From Zymoseptoria tritici IPO323 (Eukaryota; Ascomycota; Dothideomycetes; Mycosphaerellales; Mycosphaerellaceae): 64,000 nt of DNA. Shown here in pieces: positions 24,196 to 34,614 of the stretch. A model generated the notes under the pieces. It worked only from the letters and a program-made list of their open reading frames with translations, made no database searches and was not told where the DNA came from. The first letter of the stretch is position 1. Each line of letters begins with the position of its first letter. Made by a program: the position numbers and the translations under genes. The stretch lies in assembly GCF_000219625.1 (NCBI RefSeq), contig NC_018213.1, positions 2,536,055 to 2,600,054 on the forward strand, written 5' to 3'.

Positions 24196-24524
24196 TCCTA
24201 GACTAAAATCCGCATCGGGTCTAGGAAACATTTAGTGCGAACAGGACATAAGGAGCGGCTGTTTTCTGCACTAGCGCTTGTTTTAAGGTTCTTTTTTCTT
24301 TTTGTTATTTCTTTTGTTTTGTTTCTTTTGTTTTAGATGCGATGCATGCGATAGACATGCGTAGTGGGTGCAAAACCCGAGGATAGGGATAGTCTATGTT
24401 AGCAACAAGTTAAAAAGGACGACGCTAGTACTAGATCTAGAGGGTTTTTACGCTATGAGCGTGCACAATAGTATAGTTTAGGTTCTTGCAGTGTCTGGGT
24501 TAGACACTACAGGAGGGGGACGGA
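24196..24524 (+). other. Gypsy 3' non-coding region with polypurine tract
   Basis: It starts with the perfect hairpin at 24,192-24,230, then a TTTTG/TTTCTTTTG-rich stretch (24,290-24,335). It ends with the polypurine tract AGGAGGGGGACGGA just before the 3' LTR. Confidence 0.6.
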
Positions 24525-24798
24525 TGTAGTGGGGAATATCGCACTGTCACGTGTGGTCTGTATCTAGCTTTAGCTTCGTGTGCAGGTCGGAGGATTATAA
24601 AGACACCGACCTACAGAGACACCACCCTACGCACATAAGGCCCTACAGTACAGAGCACTTAATACTACCTCTTTTGCCCCCCCTACCTTTCACTCTAATT
24701 GTACAGTTTACCGCCCTTTTTGCCCCCTATGCTACTCCATACGTCCGCACTGCTACTATCCGCGGGAGATCGGAACCTTTGGAAGTCCCCCCCTCACA
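24525..24798 (+). repeat. Gypsy 3' LTR
   Basis: 274 bp, second copy of 10996-11269, ending CTCACA. The target duplication GTAG follows at 24799-24802. Confidence 0.92.
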
Positions 24799-25520
24799 GT
24801 AGCACAGGCGAAGAAGCCTACTTTCGCAGACGTTGTTAAGGGAGATAGCGGATCCGATACCTCTACCTCTACCTCCTCGACAACAAAGACAACATAACAA
24901 CAACAACAATAACAACAACGTTAGACGACCGTCTCCCGGAGGACTAGCAAGCCGAAAGAACAAGCAGAACCGATGCCTCTTATCCTTGTACTAAAGGATA
25001 AAGAGAAGGAACTCGACTAGATCGCAACCCGAGACAAAATTAACGACGCTCTTAAAGGCGAAGACTAAGAGCTAGCTATCCTTACGATAAAGAAATCGAT
25101 TCGGGGCAATATTGTCCTAAACTTTGTAACAGAGAAAGCCCGCTAACGAACGATCGATAGCCTTACTAAGGTTACCGATATTATAGGCGAGGCATAGGTA
25201 ATAAAGGACTCTCTCTAGCATAAGGTCGTAGTCTACGGCGTCTCGACCGCGAACTTTAATACGCTAACGGGCCTATAGGACATTTAACGAGAAATTAAGA
25301 CCTTTAATAGAGGTCTTAAACTCGTAGGCACCCCGATTTAGCTAACAAACGAAGAGAGAAGAAGGACTCTTACTAGGGCGACAGTTCTAGTAGGTTTTGC
25401 TACCGAGGAGGAGGCAAAAAGGGCTATTTAAAACCGTCTATACGTAGGCGCGGACAGCCTAAGAGTCGAGAAGGCGAAGGATCGTATATAACAGAAAGGG
25501 AGGCCCCTAGAACGTTCTAC

Positions 25521-28500
25521 ATATTAGAACACTCTCTACGGATTTTCTACGTTAATCTTAACCGATCTATCGAGGCTACAGAGTCTACCTTAGACGTCGC
25601 GGTTAAGCAGAAAGCCGACCTTCTACTAGTCTAGGAACCGTAGACTATAGAAGACCTAATAACAGGCTACAAAGAGACAAGATCTATCGCATACCGGGAG
25701 TACAACTAGCTATTCCTAACGACTACGGATTCCACGATCCGGCTAAGGATAATACTATATATTAGCACAAGACTTAATGTTAATATCTCTCCTATTTTAT
25801 TAGACGACAGCGACATACTTTCCTTTGTTATTTTAGACAAGAGGGGCAACAAGATCTAGATAGTTAATCTCTACAACGAGAAAGACCTTCGAGATACCGA
25901 GAACCCGCAAAACCGACGAACAACAGAGAGAAGCCTCTACTCTCTACGTAACACGTTCCTTCTAAACACTCTACTAGTAGGAGACTTTAACCTTAGACAC
26001 CTGTCCTAGGATCCGAGGGGAAAGGATACTACTAGTGCCCGCGAATTTATAGAGTAGATAGAAGACTAGGGCTTTACTCTATATAATACGATAGGTGTCG
26101 GGACCTTCTATAGGCCGCACCTAGACGCAGAGTCGGTCCTAGACCTTACGTTTACAAGAGGATCCTTATCTACGAAAGAAATCGACTAGAGAACGATTCC
26201 GACAGGCTTAGACTATAAGGCTATATCTATAGACCTTATTAGCGCGCAAGATCGAGCCTAACAGAAGAAAGTAGTTCTAGATATAGCTTCCGCGGATTAG
26301 GAACTGTTTACAGATCTCCTAATAAGCAAGGCGACGTCTATTAACTATACGAACTCCCTCGACGACATCGCAGACTCCTTTACCTCGTGTATTACCGAAT
26401 CGATGCGGGGAGCAATCCTAGAGAAAGTAGTACACGCCTGCGCAAAACCTTGGTAGAATAGAGAGCTACGCACGCTACGCCGCATAATGTCTAGAACATA
26501 TAGACAGACCTTTACCTACGGACGCACGCCGACGCTAGACGAGAAAGAGGCGTATACGAAAGCGAGAAACGAGTACTTCCAAGCTATTAAAACAGCTAAG
26601 AAGAACTACTAGAACGCTTTCCTCGAAAAAGAAGACTCGAAATCTATCTTTAAAGCTATGTCCTATACTAGGAATAGTAGCCGAAGATAGATACCTACGA
26701 TAAATAACGAAGATTCTTTCGAGGGGAAATGTAAGGCCTTCTCCGAAGCCTTATTTCCGCGCCCTCCTGCCGAGGAACCTCTACCTAGCCGTTAGGAAGC
26801 GTATACAGCTAGGGATTAGGGCTGGACTACGCTAACCGAAGAGGAACTCGCTACCGCCTATAGTACGAAGATAGTAAAAGGAAAAACGCCGGGCCTAGAC
26901 GGTATTACGCAAGCTATTATTAGTAAAGCGTACAGCGCTATTCCTATTACCTTTCTACGTATATATAGGAGGCTACTCGACGAAGGACACTACCCCCGAT
27001 GCTAGAAAGTTGCGACAGGCGTAGTTCTAGCAAAGCCGGGAAAACTAGACTATTCGGTCCCTAAGGCCTACCGAGTTATCTCTCTCCTAAACTGCCTCGG
27101 TAAGATTAGTAAGAGAATACTCGCAAAACGCCTAGGGATTATCGCAGAGACGAAGCCCCTTCTACACGACTCGTAGTTAGGAGGGCAAAAAAAGAAATCG
27201 GCTATCGATACGGTGCTTCTCTTAACGAACGAAATCGAGGAGAATCGAAGAAAGAAAAAGAAGACTTCGGTTATCTTCCTCGACGTAAGAGGAGCATACG
27301 ACTACGTTGCAAAGAACTAACTATTAAGAATAATAATCTAGTTAAGGCTTCCGCATAGCCTTATACATTAGGTTTAGTCGTTTATAAGCAATAGACGCCT
27401 ACGAATAGCATTCGACGGACAGATACAGGAATTCTAGGACGTAGAGATTAGCGTTCCGCAAGGCAGCCTAATGTCTCCTATCCTCTTTCTTATTTATACG
27501 CGCGACATATTCTTCTCGCTATAAGGAGTTACTCCTAGTTCCTACGTCGACGACATTAGACTATCTACCTCGTCTACGTCCCTTAAGAAGAACTCTAAGG
27601 TACTAGAACGTAAGGCAAGAAGGCTAATAGACCTAGGAAAGAAGAACTCGATTGCTTTTAACCTAGCAAAGACAGACCTAGTACACTTCTCGAAAGGGAA
27701 AGGGTCCGATTGCCCGGTAATTCTTCTAAACGGCGATATTGTTCGCCCGGCAAAGAAAGCGATAAGGTAGCTTAGGATTTAGCTAGACGCCGGTCTTACC
27801 TTTAAGGAGCACATTGTAATAAGATCGGCATAAGCACAAGCAGCATTCTATCGATTAGAAAGACTAGCAAATACCGAACGCGGTCTATCTTCTATATCGT
27901 TAAGAAAGATCTACCTAGCCTGCGTTACTATAATAGCAGACTACGGGGCCCCGGTTTAGTAGCGGTCGAAAAAGAGTATAAAACCTCTAGTATCTCTACA
28001 AAGTAAAGCTTATAGAAAGATCCTAGGCGTTTTCCGTACCGCCCTAAACGTCCTGTCCGAAGTAGAGTCAAATCTCTTCCCCCCGGATCTACGCCTAGAG
28101 AGGCAGTTAATTTTATACTCTCTACGCGTAGCAAAGCTACCCGAAAACTACCCCGTAAGACTCGCTATCTAAAGCGCGCCTTTGGATACGCGAGAAGTCC
28201 GATACGAGGACTCGAGAGAGATACTCCCGCAAAAACGATAGAGAACATAGATACAACTACTCTGTTATCGACTCCGATAATACAAGCATTTCGTAGAACA
28301 CGAGAGGGCTAACTACGCAAAAGACGATCTCTTTAGCGTCTGGAAAACCCGATACGAAATAGCAAGACAACGGGAGATTAATAAGGTACCTAGGAATACA
28401 AATAGCTACCTTAGTCGATTTCTATAGAGCTCGCTAGGAAAACATAGAATAGGAGGAAGACGCGCTTTAACTAGTGCCTTCTATACTATCCTATTAGGAC

Positions 28501-28766
28501 ACGGATACCTAAAGTCCTATCTCTATCGCTTTAGACACGTAACGACGCCAGACTGCCCTTGCGGACGACGAGAAACAGCAGAACACCTCGTATATAGCTG
28601 CCCTATCTACGATGTATTTAGGCTACTACTGCTACGACAAGCACAATCTCTACTAGAAATAGTAGAAGATAAGGAACTCCGGAAACACCTTACTACCTTT
28701 CTCTCGGACACAAAGATTGCTTCTAGGTCCTGGCACCTAGCAAGAGGCGAAGACGAGACCGTCTAG
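25521..28766 (+). pseudogene. LINE ORF2: APE endonuclease, reverse transcriptase, terminal Cys/His motif
   Basis: One frame with RIP-type stops. Endonuclease motifs: LVGDFNLRHLSW near 25,975, and later LDYKAISIDL at the usual D-H position. RT: KGKTPGLDGITQ near 26,880, FLDVRGAYD near 27,285, SVPQGSLMSPILFLIYTRDI near 27,450, and the catalytic box as SYVDDIRLS near 27,540, where an Ala-to-Val change from YADD fits RIP. The C-terminal CPCGRRETAEHLVYSC at about 28,555-28,600 is the zinc-knuckle-like end found in Tad and I-clade elements. The frame stops at 28764-28766, about 215 bp before the tail. Confidence 0.88.
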
Positions 28767-28995
28767 CCTACACTCCTTTTACTTTTCCTTATTTGTCTTT
28801 CTTTAAAGTCCTTCGATACTAGCTAGCTACTATCCTAGGCACGGGTCTTTCCCTAAGGTTAAGAGATACGAGAGAACAACGATTGTATATAGATAGACTG
28901 CTGTCGCGAGACAGCCGTCCTACATAGTTATAGACTCCTACAGGACGTAAATGGAACAAACAAACAAACAAACAAACAAAAACCTCTACTAATAC

Positions 28996-29480
28996 AAAAT
29001 AAGGTAGTTAAAGAAAAGAAGAGAAAGTAGAAGTACAAACGGAAAAGATATAAGCTCTAAGAATAAGCATAGACTAGTGCTAAGGAATGCGTTACGGTTT
29101 TAGAGGTACGCGTAGTTCGGCATGTAATAGCTGTTTAGGCCTTTAGTAGCTGCCAATTTCAGTTTAGCGCAAAAAGTGAAGTGAATTTAGCTTTAAAAGG
29201 GTAATCCGGTCGATAGATCCCTAGATATATACGTCCTAGACTACTTGTTAAGGTAGTAAACGTAATAATTTAAGTCCGCATGTAATGTGCATATAAGGCT
29301 ATATAATAGCTCCTAATCGTTGTGTAGGCTTCTTTCTAATAGTAAAGTTAGACTAGGCATTTGCCTAGCCCTTACCCCCGAGATCCGGTAGTAAAGTTTT
29401 ACTATTAGCGCAGTCCTTACCCCCTAGATCCGGTAGTATTATTATTCAGAGCTAGTCTAGAAAGGCGCGATGCCGTTATG
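28996..29480 (-). other. Copia 3' non-coding stretch with two polypurine-tract-like repeats
   Basis: No coding signal. The minus strand contains CTACCGGATCTCGGGGGTAAGG and, some 37 bp away, the same with one change (GGATCTAGGGGG). Both resemble the true polypurine tract next to the left LTR. Confidence 0.6.
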
Positions 29481-32400
29481 CTAACAGCAGTTTTGTTATC
29501 CCGTCCGCGGGCATTAAGGTAGTTTCGACCTATTCGACCTTAAGGTCTCCGGCTTAGTACCTCTTACGTAGCTAGCACTATTGTATATCTACATGCCTTA
29601 TCTTAGTATCTAGCTTTTAGCCTTATGTAGTAACGACTCGAATAGTTTACTTATTGTTATATAACAACCTACCCTTACTGTTAAGGCTTAGGTCTATGCT
29701 TTTAAACACCCGTTCCTACTAGATTATCTCCGTCCTAGTATAGCTAAGTACATACAGCTCTAACTCCGTAGAAGATTTAGTAACTATAGTCTGCTTCGTA
29801 GACTTCTAATCGACAATTCCTCTAAACAAGAAGAAAACTATACTCTCTAAGCTTCTTCGCGTCTCTAGATCGTCTGCGAACGAAGCATCTAAGGCTCCGA
29901 AGAACTCTAGCAGTTGCGATAGGTAGGTAAGCCTACTATCGTCTTTGCTATACTAAACGCTTAATTAAGAGCTTTATAGCAGATATCTAATGCAATAATC
30001 TGCTGCTTTAAGATAATGTTCGGCTAGATTTACTAGATAACGTGCTAGCAAAGAGACTATAAAAGCGATATCCGGTCTCGTATAGGATGCTGCGAAGTTA
30101 AGAGAACTAACTTTTAACTGCATCTCCTTAATTATGTAGGGTTTCGCCTTTTCTTTTGCCGGTTCCTAATTAAAGTTTATCGGTAGAGGTATATCCGCCC
30201 TTTTTTTAGTTAATAAGACATTATATCTTCCGGCGACCTTCTTAATATAGGTGTCTTAGTTAAGCTATATATCCCTAGTCTCTCTGTTCCGGATGATTTT
30301 AATTCTACAGAAGTAGTCGATTAGGCCTATAACCCTTATCTTATATTTAGCTATTAGCCTTTTCTATATATCTTCGGCGTAAACTTTGTGTTTATAATAA
30401 AATGCTAATATAATGTTATCGACGAAGAAGAAGATTATGACTTTTCTATTAGTGTATAGACAATTAACGACTTGCCGTAGTCTAAGCTCTTCGACTCCTT
30501 TACTTAGATCTCCCTACTATAGCGCTAGGGACTCCTTAAAGCCGTAAAGGGCGCGAACGCATTTTAATAGCATGTTCGGGTCTCGAAAACCGTCTAGGGG
30601 TTAAAGGTAGATTAGCGTCGGCAACTTAGAGTTTAGAAAGGCGTTTACGGCGTCTATCTAGATTATTTCTAGGTTAAAGTATGCTATAATTGCTATTAAC
30701 AACCTAAACAGCCTCGCTGCGAGGGTAGCTGCGTACGTGTTAAGCTCGGTTAACTACAAATCTCCTCTTATATAAATTCGAGCCTTAAACTTCTCTAAGT
30801 GTCCTTTTAAGTCTTGCTTATATTTAAACACCTACGTTAACGGGACGGTTAGGTTGTTTCCTACTTAACTTTTAGGGATCTAATAGAACGTTCTAGTGTC
30901 TAGAGTCTTTTAAAACTCTGCTCTAGCAGCCTTTTCGAATTCCTTTAAGTACTTATGCATAATAAGGTCTTTCTAGCGTTTTAGTTCTAGCAGTAAATCT
31001 CCGATAAGGACAGGTGCGTCTTTTGCGGATGCTCCTTCTTCTATAACTGCCTTTATCGTAGTAATAGCGTAGACTTTGGCTATCGTCGTATAAGTCGCGA
31101 ACATTCCCGTAGTATCGAATAAGGTTATTTCGCCGAAGTTAAAGTCTATAACCTTAGAGTTAAAGCTTAGAGGTAGCTAGTAGTCGATTATTCTCTACCG
31201 TTAAGCTAATAACGTTAGTTTATCGAGCTTATCGTCCGGATCTATCTATTCCGGTCCCCGCTTCTAAGTTTAATAGAAGGGGAAGAGTTAATTGTCTATA
31301 TATTCGATGCCTTAGACACTAACAAACGTTTCTATAATGTCCTCTCGCATCTCTTTAGGTCTATTATAGGGGATTATGTATTCGACATTACTATCGTCTT
31401 AAATTAGAGCACCTCTTCGGAAGGATTCCGGAATTTCGACCTTATTACCTTATCTAGCGATGTAGCTTATATACATAGCCTCTTATAGGTTATAAAATTA
31501 ATATGCTTCTGTAGCGTAGTCTAGTTCGACATTAATCGTAAGATTAAGTAGTACTACTATGTTTAGATTAAAGTCGTAGAGTCCTTCGTACTTTATCTTC
31601 TTGTTAAACACTATATCTCTTGTCCTAATTACCCTGTCTAGGCTTAGAATCTAGATTCGAAAGATGTTATGTCCCTCGAAGCCGACTAGGTATCCGATTC
31701 TTGCTCGCTCTATTATCTTCTCCCTTTTAGGGACGTCTTTTAGATTAGTTTTATATGCATATGCTCTCGACCTAAACTTATAGATGTAGGCGATATCTAG
31801 CTTCTAGTTTGTCGCTATTTCCTATAGAGATTTGTAACCTAATACTTGCGTTAGGGCCCTGTTTATAATGTAGGCTGCTGTTACGTAGGCTTTATTCTAG
31901 AGATCCTTTAGGAGCCTCGATTCGATAATTAGTGTCCTTGCTATCTCGACGATAACGCCGCCGGCTCGTTCTACTAGGTCCTATGCTTGCGTATACGGTG
32001 CTAAGGGCTTCTACATTACTAATCCCTTGCGGAGTGCGGATTAAAACGTTAATCCGTACTTAGGGTCTGCGTCCGATCTAAGGGCGAATATTTTACAACC
32101 TATACTCTTTATAAAGGTCTAAAGTTCCTCGAAGTATCGTACTAGGCTCGCTTAATTAGCGTTCGGCATTGTCTAAACAAAGTGTAGGTGTGTTGTTAAA
32201 TCCACGGCGTGAAACATGTATTTATCTCCGTTCTTTGCTATATTAAATTCTACGATATCGGCCGCAACGTCGGAAAAAGGTACTAGCATCCTAATCTTAA
32301 CCGGTTTCCTTCGAGAAACGACTCTTTTCGACTTGCTCTAGGCGTATAAGTAGCATTCGTACATTTTAGGGGCCGCATCTCTATCTTTTAGATACTCTAC

Positions 32401-34330
32401 GCCTTTAGTAGCTCGATAGAGTTCTAATATACGATTACCCCTAATGTGGCCTATAACTCGGTGCTATTAGGCCTAAGAGAGGACTCTAGGTCGTCTCGTA
32501 GCCCTACTATCCGTCGCGAAGGCGACGAGCTATTTATCGGCTAGTTAATCCCTTTTTAACGCTATCTCGACGCTTAGGGGTTAACTGTCCTCGTTAAGTA
32601 GCTAGTTAATAATTTCAATCCTTACTTTTAGCGTAGTCGCTAGGTTTAGGTATAGTAGGCCGCTATATCGCTTAATCTTAGCAACAACTGCTCCGGACTT
32701 ATCTATCTAGTTGTCGGTCCTTTCGTCTAAGAAGAGGCCGAAGTCTCTGCACAGCCTAGTCGACACGATGTTAACGTGAAATCCGGGTATATATAGGACG
32801 TCCCTTAGTAACAGCGTAATCGGCTTGCCTAAGGGTAATAGGAACTACACTTTTGCCGTGCCTCTTATAGCAGCCTTTATCTGTTAGTTCCCGGCGTAAA
32901 TCGATACGTTATATAGTATATTAACGACCTCGAATCCCGCTATAGTTAGATTGTTTACGATGTAAACGTTCGAGCTATTATCTAGAAGCTATCGATTCTT
33001 CTCGTCGTAAGCTTTAGTCGACATTACTCTAAACTAAGTTACCGCTCTAATAGCGTAACTGCTATACTACGTCTTCGGTTCGTTAGAGACGATTGTCCTA
33101 CTTAAACTAGGTGTTCCGGACCTAGTCTATTCCTTTAGTACCTTAGTAATCTTGTAGTAATCCTTTAGTCCTATAGTAATAGGGTCTCTAAACTTTATCT
33201 ACTAGAGGCACTTGGCTTTGTCCTTCTTAAGGACGTTCCGGTAGTTGTCGAGGAATTTCTTATCTTCTTTTGTTATATCGGCTTTATTAGGTCGAAGACG
33301 ATAGTTAACGATAGGACAATCTCTTAGTTTTGGACACGCTTTATTAGCATCTTTACCTATATACGGTCGACAGGTCCTGTCCTTATTATTAGGCCTGTTC
33401 CCTCTGTTTTAATTACCTAAATTAGTCGTTACGTTAAATGTTACCTAACCTATTCTGGTAATTTAAGCCTCTTTAGACCCAAACGTAGCGTTTGTACGGA
33501 ACTACTTAGCTAAGTTGCTAGGGTCTCTGTTAATAAACGTAGTTACGTCGCAAACGTATTAACTAAGATTATTCTTGCTCGCTAATAGTCTTCCTATAGT
33601 AATATTAATCTTGTCTTCTACTATCCGCACGAAGTCGTCTTTTAGGATGCTAGCGGCCGGATAGTGTCCTCTAACTATCTTCTTTTTAAGCTTAATCTAC
33701 TTCTATAGGTACATAAGGATATTGGACGACTTAGGTCTAGACAATAGGTCGTTATGTTATTTAGAAAGCATTCTACGCCTCGTTACGTCGTCCGGCGCGA
33801 ATGTCTTAGTTACAAAGTCTATCTAGCTTACTAGTGTCCTAGACTAATCGTTAAGGTCGTCTAGGTACGTTAACGGAATAGTCCGGCTAAAGTATTTTTT
33901 AAAATCTTCTTTCTTCTTCCTAAACGTCTCGTAGATAACGGATTCTCTAGTATAGTTCTTTATTTTAGAGTCGAAAATAGCTTTATTTTGTTGCTACTTT
34001 ATAAAGTTCTCGCCTTCTAGAAGTTAAGTGTCTGTAAGGCCTAAATCCGTCTTGTTCGGCATGTTTAGGACCTTTAGTTCTAGAGTTCGGTCTACGGCTA
34101 TACCGTCTTTAACTATTAGGGTTGTCTCTCGCATGTATTACTATATATAGTTATTAATTGCCGCCGACTTAGTGTTTAGGTACTATTTATCGTACTTAGT
34201 TTAATCGGTGTAGACGATTTCTCGACGCTTTAGTCCTATTACGGTTAGAAAACCTAACGAGTCTAGCTTAAGACCTTCTATTGTTGCTTATTAATGCGAA
34301 TTTGTCTTTAATCTTGTTGTTTAAGTCGAA
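29480..34330 (-). pseudogene. Copia Gag-Pol polyprotein: Gag, protease, integrase, RT, RNase H
   Basis: Minus-strand reading. A Cys-rich zinc-knuckle relic lies near 33,350. The protease segment WLLDNSSNVYIVNN is near 32,980, where D-S-G-A-S-type residues have mutated. LRDVLYIPGFHVNIVS follows near 32,790. The pre-integrase and integrase region (HRVIGHIRGN..) is near 32,450. RT has WIDAVNAFLNSKLP near 30,640 and FFFVDNIILAF near 30,420 in place of the Y-V-D-D box. RNase H ends with SSTEAELYVLSY and VDIHNSASYVRG near 29,590. Integrase before RT marks Copia rather than Gypsy. Stops are TAG/TAA, and catalytic D-to-N changes fit RIP. Confidence 0.85.
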
Positions 34331-34331
34331 A

Positions 34332-34344
34332 CCGGGCTTATAAC
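34332..34344 (-). other. Copia primer-binding site (half-tRNA type)
   Basis: The minus strand reads GTTATAAGCCCGG directly after the 5' LTR. With one RIP-type change (A for G) it would be GTTATGAGCCCGG, complementary to the anticodon-stem region of initiator-Met tRNA. That is the half-tRNA priming site typical of many Copia elements. Confidence 0.65.
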
Positions 34345-34582
34345 TGTTAATTAAGTAGTACAATGCAGGGGTGAACTTTAAGATTAAGAAAAACCATATG
34401 TTTCTTAAGGTTATCGACCTAAAGACTATATAGACGCCGTAATTCCAAATACCTAAAAGGGGTTGGGGTCTTATCGCTAATATCCTATAATATCATATAG
34501 GACACTAACTACGTAATCAGGCTGTTGGAGTCAATATCCCTGGTCTTACCCTGTTTCATGAATCAACGCTAACAGATCGACA
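34345..34582 (-). repeat. Copia LTR, right copy (5' LTR)
   Basis: 238 bp. RIP-type bases at the first seven variable sites (to 34441) and unmutated bases at the last nine (from 34465), the mirror image of the left copy. Confidence 0.92.
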
Positions 34583-34614
34583 CATTGTCACCACTCCGAT
34601 GCGCTCCCACGCGG

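Larger units (their letters stand above)
12748..24230. repeat. Recurrent hairpin motif bracketing the Gypsy ORFs (seven sites)
   Basis: An inverted repeat of the form TGTTTCCTAGAC .. GTCTGGCAAACA or GTCTAGGAAACA occurs at 12,748-12,786; 13,023-13,050; 16,510-16,537; 20,187-20,214; 20,246-20,274; 20,550-20,588; and 24,192-24,230. Loops range from a few to about 16 bases. Two lie before gag, three between pol and the extra ORF, one right after the extra ORF, and one inside the gag-pol region. The last site (24,192) is a perfect 12-bp-arm palindrome. Confidence 0.7.
10996..24798 (+). mobile_element. Gypsy LTR retrotransposon of 13.8 kb with an extra ORF, RIP-degraded
   Basis: Two 274-bp LTRs (10996-11269, 24525-24798) start TGTAGTGGGG and end in ACA. 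They differ at about six sites, all transitions. The 4-bp duplication GTAG flanks the element and restores the LINE ORF1 frame when removed. A polypurine tract (AGGAGGGGGACGGA) precedes the 3' LTR. Gag, protease, RT, RNase H and integrase occur in Gypsy order between 13,198 and about 20,170. A further 2.8-kb degenerate ORF follows. Long non-coding spacers contain tandem repeats and a recurrent hairpin motif. This is the youngest layer of the nest, as it interrupts the LINE. Confidence 0.9.
10554..25520 (+). pseudogene. LINE ORF1 (Gag-like), interrupted by the Gypsy element
   Basis: ORF1 starts MSTKTEITDASLAP at 10554 and runs to the Gypsy insertion after ..TTKKLV (10995). Reading resumes at 24803 as ..AQAKKPTFADVVKGDSG. 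The two halves join exactly in frame when the 4-bp duplication GTAG is counted once. The second half continues with a charged region and VVVYGVSTANF..ATVLVGFATEEEAKRAI, which resembles the RRM-like fold of Tad/I-type ORF1 proteins. Several TAG/TAA stops have been introduced by RIP. The coordinates span the whole Gypsy insertion. Confidence 0.7.
9604..28981 (+). mobile_element. Full-length LINE (Tad1/I-type non-LTR retrotransposon), RIP-degraded, split by a Gypsy element
   Basis: The 14-bp duplication ACCTCTACTAATAC at 9590-9603 and 28982-28995 delimits the insertion, which ends in an (AAAC)n tail. It contains two ORFs: ORF1 from 10554, and ORF2 at about 25,521-28,766 with an endonuclease, an RT and a terminal Cys/His motif. 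Subtracting the 13.8-kb Gypsy inserted in ORF1 leaves about 5.6 kb, a normal full length. It is inserted in the non-coding 3' part of the Copia element. Nearly all in-frame stops are TAG, as RIP of Trp and Gln codons gives. Confidence 0.88.
6146..34582 (-). mobile_element. Copia LTR retrotransposon, RIP-degraded, host of nested insertions
   Basis: Two 238-bp direct repeats (6146-6383 and 34345-34582) begin TG and end CA and are flanked by the 5-bp duplication CATTG (6141-6145 and 34583-34587). The element reads on the minus strand. Directly inside the right LTR is a primer-binding site, and directly inside the left LTR a polypurine tract (minus strand GGATCTCGGGGGTG). Gag, protease, integrase, RT and RNase H lie in that order from 34,330 down to about 29,480, which is Copia order. 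Nested insertions are LINE 9604-28981 (itself holding a Gypsy) and a short LINE-tailed element at 8039-8808. Without them the element is about 8.3 kb, long for Copia because of an extra 3' ORF. Confidence 0.9.
5826..34614. mobile_element. MITE-like unit 3, interrupted by the Copia element
   Basis: The left arm (5826-5854, CCGCATGCGAACGCATCGGA..) is inversely repeated at 34,587-34,614 (..TCCGATGCGCTCCCACGCGG|TA). The two arms therefore lie on opposite sides of the 28.4-kb Copia insertion. Without the insertion the unit would be about 350 bp. The right end is bordered by TA, while the left border reads CA, possibly a mutated TA. A weaker, diverged copy of the motif lies at 5946-5972. Confidence 0.45.

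Noticed and set aside
10996..24798. The two 274-bp repeats as two separate LINE 5' ends
   Set aside because: They start TG and end CA, are bordered by GTAG on both sides, have a polypurine tract inside, and their removal rejoins LINE ORF1 in frame, so they are LTRs of a Gypsy element.
13198..28766. Many long frames interrupted only by TAG, suggesting a reassigned TAG codon
   Set aside because: The interruptions sit where Trp or Gln is expected and the whole region is depleted of CpA/TpG; the host genes to the right use normal stops. RIP explains this fully.
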